Assembly (NCBI GenBank): GCA_022702705.1
Contig: CM040430.1
Location: 13,464,310-13,528,309, forward strand
From: Papilionanthe hookeriana x Papilionanthe teres
Lineage: Eukaryota > Streptophyta > Magnoliopsida > Asparagales > Orchidaceae
Length of the DNA stretch: 64,000 nt
Direction of reading: 5' to 3'
The notes beneath the pieces are model-generated. The model saw only the letters and a list, made by a program, of their open reading frames with translations, was not told the DNA's origin and did no database searches. This document shows, piece by piece, positions 56,621 through 64,000 of this stretch; within the stretch, counting starts at the first letter, position 1; every line of letters begins with the position of its first letter. The translations under genes and the position numbers were made by a program.

Positions 56621-56762
56621 TATATATATATATATATGATTAAGGATATGGGAAAAGTGAAAAACTATAAAATAAACTTCTCTCTACTGTTTCTTTTCCG
56701 GTCTCCATTTCTATTGTTTTTGTCCCCTGTCCGTTTCTTTTCAACGACAGTCCTATGCTCCA
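56375..56762 (+). mobile_element. 3' LTR of outer Gypsy element with expanded (AT)n
   Basis: Starts TGATGCGGAC right after the polypurine tract and aligns with 48243-48498. About 100 bp longer than the 5' LTR, because of the (AT)n tract at 56541-56636. Confidence 0.65.
56541..56636. repeat. Long (AT)n microsatellite
   Basis: Almost 100 bp of alternating AT with one TC interruption (…TATCATATAT… near 56617). Absent from the sister LTR at 48243-48498. Confidence 0.95.
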
Positions 56763-58371
56763 TGACAAACCTACCTGATCAAGCTTAACTCAAAACTATG
56801 CTATGGCAAAAACAAAAGCAAGGCCACTAGAGGCATGCACTTAACATTCGCAAATTTTGTCACATAACAAGAAAGGACTTGCAAAAGGAACATGTGAAAA
56901 ACATAAAAAAGATGGAGAACATCAAACTCTTGGATGCGAGTCCTTTCATAGATAAATAATTAACTAGTATATGACTAAAGGTATAGTATACCAACAAGTT
57001 TAAGAAATATTTCTATGTTCAAAAATCTCCAACTGATTCGTAACATACATTATAAAAGTAAATGCAGATTAATCATAGAAAGAAAGGAGAATAAAGTTAT
57101 TGTAAAAAACGAAAACATAGGCTTTGAGAAATAGCACAATTGAAGATGGTAACAAAAGAGTGCAGCCATGAATATTCAAAACACTTGCGAATATGCTTTA
57201 TGAAATTACAAGAATTACATACAATAGAGAAGTCCAGGGGCAACTGGGGGAACATAACTAGTTTAAAAATTGTATCGATGTTCGACGAACACCAACTTCA
57301 TTGATCACATACATTGTAAAAGTAAATGAGTATTAATAATACAGAGAAAAGAGAATAAAATTTTCATAAAAAATGAGAATATATGGCTTATAAAACAGCA
57401 CTATTGAAGATAGGAACAAAAGAGAGCAGCTCATAGATATTTGAAACACTTTGTACTGTGCTTTATCGAATGTCAAGAATCTCATACAAAAGGGAAGCCC
57501 AGGAGCATGTGTGGGAACATTACCCACGGCACACCTCCCCAAAAAATAAACGAAACCTCACCACCACTGCTTCCTTCCCTCGATGACCAAACAAATACTA
57601 CCTAAACTAGATATTTAAATAACTTCCTCCAAACTTAAAGCCAATCATGGCTGCCACTCAGCAAATGTTGACTCGAGTCTAGTGGCAAATTATCTAAAGA
57701 ATTGTTCTAAGTTAGCCATTGATTATGTACAAGATACAATGGACAAAGTAGGTACCATAAATAAAGACAAATTTTTCCTAAAGACAATAATTACGTCTTA
57801 TGAATTAAAAATATGACAAGTCATGTCCCGTGAATAGATATTGAAGAGCCAAAAAAAAAAACTATGAATGATTGTATGTGATCTGTATGGAAAACAGGAT
57901 GAGTTTCACTAATTGTCTTGTATAGAGTATTAGAATAAAAATCACCACTTAAACAAACTATTATTTATACCACGAACGTGTGCTTCATATGCAATATCTA
58001 GTGTAAACTATGGATTCCAGACATATCTACCATAGCTAAAATAAAGACATCATCGTCATCACTCATAATTCAACCGTTTAAATGCTTTAATGGTCTAAAA
58101 ACAGAACCTCATCATTTTCAAATCGATTACCAAACAAGAGCAGTAGACGATAAATAAAACACACAGCCCAAAGAACAATAACAATGTCGGGTGTACACAA
58201 ACAAAGACCAAAAGAGACTAAACTCAAAAAATAAACAGCGTAGTAAAAGCCGGCGGAAATCTGAAACACAGTTTCATTATTCAAAAGAGGAAAACAAAGG
58301 TAAAGGGACTGGAAAAGATAAAAGTATCAAGCCTTCACCAAGCGGTCCCTCCTTCCCAACAGATCACCGTC
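56763..58371. other. 3' flank of BAP31-like gene; no other gene
   Basis: Holds a 263-bp tandem duplication (next entry). The last few hundred bases before 58372 are probably the 3' UTR of the BAP31-like gene. Nothing else recognised. Confidence 0.45.
56997..57525. repeat. 263-bp tandem duplication
   Basis: Unit 1 from 56997 (AGTTTAAGAAATATTTCTATG) and unit 2 from 57260 (AGTTTAAAAATTGTATCGATG). Phased words are ACATACATTRTAAAAGTAAATG, AACAAAAGAGWGCAGC and GGGAACAT. The frame at 57333-57542 (minus) is not conserved between units. Confidence 0.75.
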
Positions 58372-58767
58372 TCAATCCTGCCGCTTGAGCTTCTCGACGC
58401 GCTGGTTAAGTTGTTCGAGGCGAACAATAAGGTTAGTAACAGAGAACAGAAGCCAGTAAAGAATCAGTGCGGCGGCAATCAAGAGCCCGTTTCGCTGGCT
58501 CTTCATGATCGATTTCTGATGTCGAAGGTGTTCCGTCGGCGTGCAGGCGTGTTCCTGGTCGCACGTCGGGCGAGTCTCGTACTTCCAGTAGATGTCCATT
58601 AACAGAAAAAGGCAAAACGGAACAACCGATAACATCGGCTTGAGCGAGTTGCGTGTAACCGATACGAGGCCCGTGCGGAGACGGCCGAGCCCTGGTACAG
58701 TTAGGAGAAGAAGCATAACCGCCTCTGCGCCGGCGGCGTAGCCGAGGACCACCCACTCAAGCGCCAT
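58372..58767 (-). CDS. BAP31-like ER membrane protein
   Basis: 131 aa, a single exon with ATG at 58767 and TGA at 58372. It resembles the short plant B-cell-receptor-associated 31-like proteins, multi-pass ER membrane proteins whose animal relatives act in ER export and quality control. The plant role is not defined. Visible: N-terminal hydrophobic helix (about 5-25, VVLGYAAGAEAVMLLLL), second helix about 43-58 (MLSVVPFCLFLLMDIYW), a luminal or cytosolic loop with C69 and C75 and HLRHQKSIMKSQRN, third helix about 94-113 (LLIAAALILYWLLFSV), then a short heptad-like coil VRLEQLNQRVEKLKRQD. The long C-terminal coiled coil of animal BAP31 is absent, as in the plant short form. No frameshift. Confidence 0.9.
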   Translation of the reverse strand: MALEWVVLGYAAGAEAVMLLLLTVPGLGRLRTGLVSVTRNSLKPMLSVVPFCLFLLMDIYWKYETRPTCDQEHACTPTEHLRHQKSIMKSQRNGLLIAAALILYWLLFSVTNLIVRLEQLNQRVEKLKRQD

Positions 58768-58984
58768 TATGGTACGATCGAACTTCGAAAACCCTAGATC
58801 GCCTCTTTTGCAGGGAAAACCTAACCCCTACACCTGGATCGGAAAAAATAAAGCGAATTACAGGAAAACACGAAGAAGAAATGGTTAACGGGCTTCTTTA
58901 TTGATGCTGGAAGAGACGGAGAGGGAGACGGAGGACGCGTGGAACTCGAGGAAGTAATTATAGATCGTTGAGAAAAATAATTTT
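58768..58984 (-). promoter_or_regulatory. 5' flank of BAP31-like gene with telo box
   Basis: A telo-box word CTAGGGTTT (minus strand, 58789-58797) lies 22 bp before the ATG, so probably in the 5' UTR. A second, imperfect GGGGTTAGGTTTT stands at about 58817-58829. Telo boxes are frequent in plant housekeeping promoters and leaders. No clear TATA box. Confidence 0.45.
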
Positions 58985-59162
58985 GGGTAATTTACATACA
59001 TACCATCAGACTCTAAGTATTTACAAATATCACATGGAATTAAAGTGCCTATTAGTGCTATTTTGATGTGGTAAAAAGAATTGGAGGGTTTAAGTATAAA
59101 ATAAAAATTTTGTTGAGATATCTAAATGCATAAAATTAGGTGCTATATAAATAAATTCTTCA
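58985..59162. mobile_element. MITE-A copy in BAP31-like promoter
   Basis: Left TIR TGGGTAATTTACATACATAC, about 218 bp upstream of the ATG. The right TIR is decayed (AAATTAGGTGCTATATAAATAA). Confidence 0.6.
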
Positions 59163-60895
59163 TAAAATAATTGAGGGATATGTACATAAATTTTCAAATA
59201 ATTTTTTTTAAATATTTCTTTTCTCATAATTTTTAAATATTTATACATCGAAATTTTAAATTTGGATTTTTATTTATGTAATAATTTTTGTTAATTAAAC
59301 AAAATATGCATAAAAAATGTGTATTTTACTTCAAAAATTACATTTATAATGACATTTACAATAGGACAAAAATTTTGATAATTTTATAAACAAACATTAT
59401 AATTTAAAATATCAAAATATTTGTGTGCACGAGTGTTTATATGTGTGTCTCTTTTTTTAAATATAAATTTATGGAGGAGTTAATAAAGAGATTTTTTTAA
59501 TTAGGAGATTTGTGTTCTACATTTAACTACTAATTTAATGTAGTTGGCATTAAGGGTCCGCTTGGCGCAGCGGCCGAATAGTTGTTTGACACTGTGCCCC
59601 GAATTTTTCGTGTTTGGGGCGGCGTCTCATCCACTGCCTGATGCAATTCAGTGCGCGAAAAGCTATTGGATAACAATGGTATGGTTTTCTTACAACAGTA
59701 TTAAATCCTTTTTTTACGCTAGTGCCCTCACGCTACCTAGGGTTAGATCCCCCAAACTCCAGAAGCTCCACCTCTTTCCGAGCGAAGATTGTCTCGCATC
59801 TCCTCTTCCCCCACCCTCGTCGAGGTCCTCTTCCTGATCGACGATATACTCCCTTCCAAACTCTTTTATGTTGGGTTTAGAGGCCTTTCTCGTGGGCCAT
59901 TGGGCGGAAAGCTTTGAACTGGATACAAGGCACTAACAACTATTGCATCCTTTCAACTGAATGCAAGCCATTGCGTCCCTGTGGATTTCTCAGTAGATTG
60001 TTATCTGATTGAAAGTACCTGAATATGATTCATGGGATTTCACACCTATCATCCTAGTTTCAGCTTCGATGTTTAATGTTATTCTATAGTAATTGGAAAC
60101 TCTTTAGTCGTATGCTTTCTCAAAAATAATGTCATATAAAAATATTTCTATGTTTATTGTACTTCATTAATTTTCTTAATTTGTTCATATAAATCTTCTT
60201 GGTAGGAACTGTTTTGGTTCTTTGAAATTGATATATTTAAGTTTAAGTTTCATTAATCTCTTATAAAGCTTTATTGTATCTCATAAATTTGATCCTCTAT
60301 AATTGACACAATTTTTAAGATCACCTCTTCAAATGTTGGTATCAAACTAATTTTTTTTTCTTTTTCTTAACACTTTTGATTCTCACTGCTAAGTGAGTGA
60401 TGTATTTGTACTTTTGTTTTGTTGTGAAATGAATTTTTATTTTTGAATTATAAAATATGTCGTTATCATAGTTATGTTTTAAACGACTTCAATAAATAGG
60501 TGTAAAATGATTATTTTTTCAAAAATAGTTGCTGCAATTTGTTCTCACAGAAATTACAATAAAAAGAAAAACAGTTTCCACAATGAACTTACTTGAGCAA
60601 TATGATAGAAAGCTGAAAAGTTCAGAAAACTGCAATTGCGTCAAATAAACACTAAGACTCATTCCCTCTCAAAAAAGTATAATTTTTATAAATTATATTT
60701 TTCTAATGAATCTGATCACAAGAACTATTTTTTTATTATAATTTTTTTAAATAGAAATAATAATAATAAGATAATACTTATTTTAAAATAAAATAATAAA
60801 AAATCCTCTAATAATGTGATGGGATCTTGAAGTTATAATTTAATTGTGACAAATTTTAAGAGATTAATTTTTTTAAAAATTTGTTAATATTTATC
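59163..60895. other. Gene-free, with a gene-leader-like patch
   Basis: Mostly AT-rich. At 59556-59690 there is a GC-rich patch beginning AGGGTCCGCTTGGCGCAGCGG, similar in style to the hAT-like MITE ends elsewhere. At about 59725-59900 a CT-rich patch with CTAGGGTTAGATCC and CCACCCTCGTCGAGG looks like a plant 5' UTR and first codons, but no convincing ORF follows. The 97-aa frame at 59544-59837 spans both patches and has no recognised domain. Confidence 0.4.
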
Positions 60896-61836
60896 TGATA
60901 TGCCTCAAACAAAAATTTATCATACGACATGAATCTCGAGGTATGACGCGAATCTCAAAGCAATTTTTTGAGTAATAAATATTCAAACTTCAGTTAAGAG
61001 TCATCCAGAGCTCCGATTTCAATAAACATACAATCAAACTGACCGGTTCGATGAGACGGACCCGATGATACTAATATTAATCTAATCCAAATCAAATCAA
61101 GCTCAAATAAAACCATTACTTCACTTTTGAAATTTTTTTAGGTCTATTTGAAAGGTCAACATATGTTGAATCTGATAAGCTTATAGTCGAATCAAACATC
61201 TCGATAAGATGAATCCAACGAGCTCAAGATCGTTCAATTATGATATCGTTGAGACATTCAAATGTCTATCAAATGTTGTAAGATCAAATAAAGTTCTATG
61301 AATCATCTGATCAAATTGGTTCATATTTTTGCATTAATTGTACTTATAATTCTATAAATATAGCCAACCCCTCTCATGAGGGGTGAGGAGAGCTTCAAGC
61401 TTGAAGCTTGGAGGAGTTAAAGTTCAGCATTACTTCTACAGTTGTTGACCACCACCAACTAGCGTCGAACCACTGCCAACCGTTGTCTACCACCGCCGAC
61501 CATTGCCAACCATCTATTTCTAGTCGTCGCTAATCATCATCGGCTGTCGCCCACTTCTTTCAACAAGTTTAATCATGCACTGATGTTACAACTCCGAAGA
61601 GTGTTCGACCCCTTCCCACCTATGGGACAAGGGACTGTACATGTAATATTCAGTTTATAGTGGATTTCTTCAACTAGCTATGCCTTGTGGTTTTTTCTTT
61701 TCATGTGGTTTTCACGTAAAAACTTATGGTATCTCTACTAGTTGTTTTCTTTTATTGGACTATGTGTAAAATTCCTGTGCAACCCTAAGACGATACTCAT
61801 TACTCCACCGCCACGAATTTCCTAGCACACACATCA
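60896..61836 (-). mobile_element. L1 LTR (minus orientation)
   Basis: 941 bp; on the minus strand it starts TGATGTGTGTGCTAGG (plus end 61836) and ends TATCA (60896-60900). It includes the TATA-like CTATAAATATAG region near 61354 and the GC-rich variable block at 61450-61560. No partner LTR or good TSD (TTATC and TCATT). Confidence 0.65.
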
Positions 61837-62451
61837 TCATTGAATTAAGCTGATAAATTTTTAGAATATATTTTATGATTTATAACTCATAAGTCATCAT
61901 TTGTTAAAAAATAAAAATAAATAAATAAAAACATCAAGTGGAAGTATAAAATTTTGCTATTTGATTAACTCCTGAATTGAATACTTGTATTTTTTTTTTA
62001 ATTTAATCAATTATCATACTCAAAATATAGCTATCATGATAGGTAATAAATTTTTTTAATCATTTAATCGTTTTTCTATTTGTTATTTACGGAATTAAAA
62101 ATTTAACAAAATTGATTGAAACATTAAGACCAAATTTTTTATCAATATACACTTTCAATTTTAATATTTTTTAAATAAATAAAATTAAAATTTTAATTAA
62201 TTATTTGCGTATTATATTTATCCGGAATATATATAATTTTTCCATCTCTATGGTATGATCCGATGCGTGGAGGTCTGAAATCTAATTTCGAGATTGTTTA
62301 CTGTTAATTATGCAAATGTTTAGGCATTACATTTTGCTTCGCAAGGAAGAAAAGAACCGCGAGCCATAAAGTCGTCGGAAGCCCTTGCCGCGACTTGAGA
62401 CTTTTGGACTTTATCTAGATTTCACTTTGAACAATTCTTTCGCTAATTGAA
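61837..62451. other. AT-rich, nothing recognised
   Basis: No feature that I can support. Confidence 0.4.
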
Positions 62452-62945
62452 GTGTATTTACATAAACATCACACAATTCTTAGGTATTTATTTATCCAAC
62501 ATATAAATATTTATATTTACATGTATATCATTCAAATTTTTAAAGTACAAATTTAATTTCTCTTATATTTTATTTGGTTGGATTTATGTTAAATCGTGCG
62601 TAAATCCTGCTCAAATCCGGTCACCAAACACCCACTAAAATAGGAAAAAATATTAGGTCACGATTCATGGTGTAATTTGTGTCTGGAGTCCAATAGTGAG
62701 GCGTGGGCCGCACCGCAATACGTTGGCACTAACTAGTCAGTGTTATAATTGGTGGGGCCCATTTGACATCTGACGCCTCAATATTGAATTTCAGATGCAT
62801 CCAAAGTCTTGACCTAATATTTTTTCCCTAAAATGGAGATACACATCTGTTTGCTTTGATGTTATAATTATAAATATTAATTTTGGGTATTAGACATATA
62901 AATACATAAGAATTGTTTGATGTGTATATAAATTTTTCTTTTTTT
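62452..62945. mobile_element. MITE-A copy with inserted DNA
   Basis: Left TIR TATTTACATAAACATCACAC; right TIR AAGAATTGTTTGATGTGTATAT. Between them lies unrelated sequence (about 62580-62830) that includes another MITE. Confidence 0.6.
62641..62830. mobile_element. Second-type MITE nested in MITE-A
   Basis: The left end AGGAAAAAATATTAGGTCAC and the right end, reverse complement AGGGAAAAAATATTAGGTCA, give TIRs of about 20 bp. The inner half shares CTGGATGCATCTGAAATTC with 7823-7842 (as its inverse). Confidence 0.55.
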
Positions 62946-63021
62946 TAATAAAAAAAGTAAAATAATTTTACTTTGAAGTGAATCAACTTCAGCTGAAACT
63001 AGTTGATTTCAATTCTTTTTT

Positions 63022-63080
63022 GGGGCATTTAAATACATACCACACAATTCATATGTATTTCTATATCTTACCCAAATTAT
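63022..63080. mobile_element. MITE-A fragment, left end only
   Basis: TTTGGGGCATTTAAATACATACC, then ATTCATATGTATTTCTATATC. The right end is missing. Confidence 0.55.
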
Positions 63081-63463
63081 GAGTTTGTTCCGGTGAGCAT
63101 GGTGGCAAGGAGAGAGCATTTAGGTTTTCCACAGTCGGTTGGGCTGGTGTTCGGCTCGCGATTGCAGATCTGTTTGGGGCAACTTGTGTGTTTCAGAATA
63201 AACAACTTATCGTGAAACACAGCCCGCATGTCGGCCGCAAGGGTCGACCTGCGGCCTGCGTTTAGTGTAAAAAATTCAAACGCGGCAGACAGCGTTTTTC
63301 AAAAACGCGTGAACCAAACGGTTAGACGTCATTTTCAAAAACGCCACCACACTTACGGGCCATTTTACTCTCATTTATTGCACTTAAATCTTTAATATCA
63401 TTACCACATATTTTTTTAAAGCAAAATATAGTATAGGTTTATTAAAATAAAATGTTATAAATA
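63081..63463. other. Gene-free stretch with GC-rich patch
   Basis: A GC-rich patch at 63110-63360 contains words such as CTGTTTGGGGCAACTTG and AAAACGCGTGAACCAAACGG, in the style of hAT-like MITEs. Paired ends could not be fixed. Confidence 0.4.
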
Positions 63464-63955
63464 TGTTGGATCAATTATGGGACTATAATGTAATTAATAA
63501 ATGTATTGGGTCATCATTTAATAAGTCAAAATTATTGTGGTCTAATTAAGTATAAAATTTATGACTTTAGACACATTTTTCATGAAATTATATGTGTGGA
63601 TACCATAAGGGCAAATTCCAATTTGATGAGGGGCAGAATTAGAATTAAGTAAATTTTGTAATCACCATTTGGTTACATTAAATAAGGAGGTAATGGTCTC
63701 CGATCTGCAGAGAAATAAAAAAAAATTATTCTCTTGTTCCCCATCAACGAGAGAGACTAAGGAAAACTCCGGAAAGTCTGCAGATTGGAAGATCGTTGCT
63801 TGCAATCGATCATATGGATTCAGGTACGCTTTCGCTATTGTATCGATTCAGTTTTCTTATTAATATGAACGTGAATGAAATATTCTCGTGGTAAATTCCT
63901 AATAGATTTTGATTCGATCAAAATCTATTTGAAAAATTTGAAAATAATTCCAACA
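63464..63955 (+). mobile_element. 5' LTR of an element running off the window
   Basis: 492 bp with inverted tips TGTTGG (63464) and CCAACA (63955). Two bases later the primer binding site TGGTATCAGAGC stands at 63958-63969 (initiator Met tRNA type, common in Copia and in some Gypsy elements). The frame at 63669-63863 lies inside the LTR and is not a gene. The sharp ends and binding site suggest a younger element. Confidence 0.8.
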
Positions 63956-63957
63956 AT

Positions 63958-63969
63958 TGGTATCAGAGC
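63958..63969 (+). promoter_or_regulatory. Retrotransposon primer binding site
   Basis: TGGTATCAGAGC, complementary to the 3' end of initiator methionine tRNA. It marks the start of minus-strand DNA synthesis and orients the element to the right. Confidence 0.9.
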
Positions 63970-64000
63970 CTCTCGTTCATGTTCATGTTGAGATTCCGCT

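Noticed and set aside
58433..58756. 107-aa minus frame and 63-aa plus frame over the BAP31-like gene
   Set aside because: Other-frame readings of the BAP31-like coding exon.
59544..59837. 97-aa plus-strand frame as a gene
   Set aside because: It joins a MITE-like GC patch to a leader-like CT-rich patch and shows no domain or conserved motif.

Overview
The window is nuclear DNA of a flowering plant. It is AT-rich, has split genes with GT-AG introns, plant-type gene families (an RLK902/RKL1-type LRR receptor kinase, a plant OMA1 protease, a plant BAP31-like protein) and a dense background of plant LTR retrotransposons, an RTE LINE and MITEs. I cannot name the species. There is no operon, CRISPR array or rRNA, and I found no convincing tRNA gene.

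Only three host genes are well supported, all on the minus strand: (1) an LRR receptor-like (pseudo)kinase at 9624-12251, two exons, 625 aa; (2) OMA1, a mitochondrial inner-membrane M48 metalloprotease, at 24995-36563, three exons, 443 aa, whose second intron is 10,138 bp and full of transposon debris; (3) a one-exon BAP31-like ER membrane protein at 58372-58767, 131 aa. From memory, Arabidopsis RKL1 and RLK902 each sit a few genes from a BAP31-like gene, so genes 1 and 3 may mark an old conserved block that transposons have expanded here.

Layout: 1-5974 decayed Copia element broken by a 1.9-kb Tat/Athila-type LTR; 5975-9148 gene-free DNA plus a solo LTR of family L1; 9.6-12.3 kb receptor kinase; 12.7-20.4 kb remnants of LTR families L1 and L2 with minisatellites; 20.9-24.9 kb MITEs, microsatellites and a SINE candidate; 25-36.6 kb OMA1, its intron holding a Gypsy element with TSD TATAC, an RTE insertion with an 11-bp TSD, a gag-protease remnant and three or four diverged copies of one intronic module; 36.8-45 kb L2 and L1 LTR elements, including a full L1 element with 65-bp and 49-bp tandem arrays and an inverted pair of L2 LTRs; 45.8-47.3 kb hAT-like MITEs; 48.2-56.8 kb one chromovirus-type Gypsy element interrupted by another; 56.8-58.3 kb a 263-bp duplication; 58.4-58.8 kb BAP31-like gene; 59-63.4 kb AT-rich DNA, an L1 LTR and MITEs; 63464-64000 the 5' LTR and primer binding site of an element that runs off the window.

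A MITE family called MITE-A here recurs at least 15 times. It has long terminal inverted repeats beginning GGCATTTACATAYATACC, and a copy lies in or within about 250 bp of every host gene. Positions of host-gene exons come from reading splice junctions directly. Element edges are approximate unless a TSD is given.
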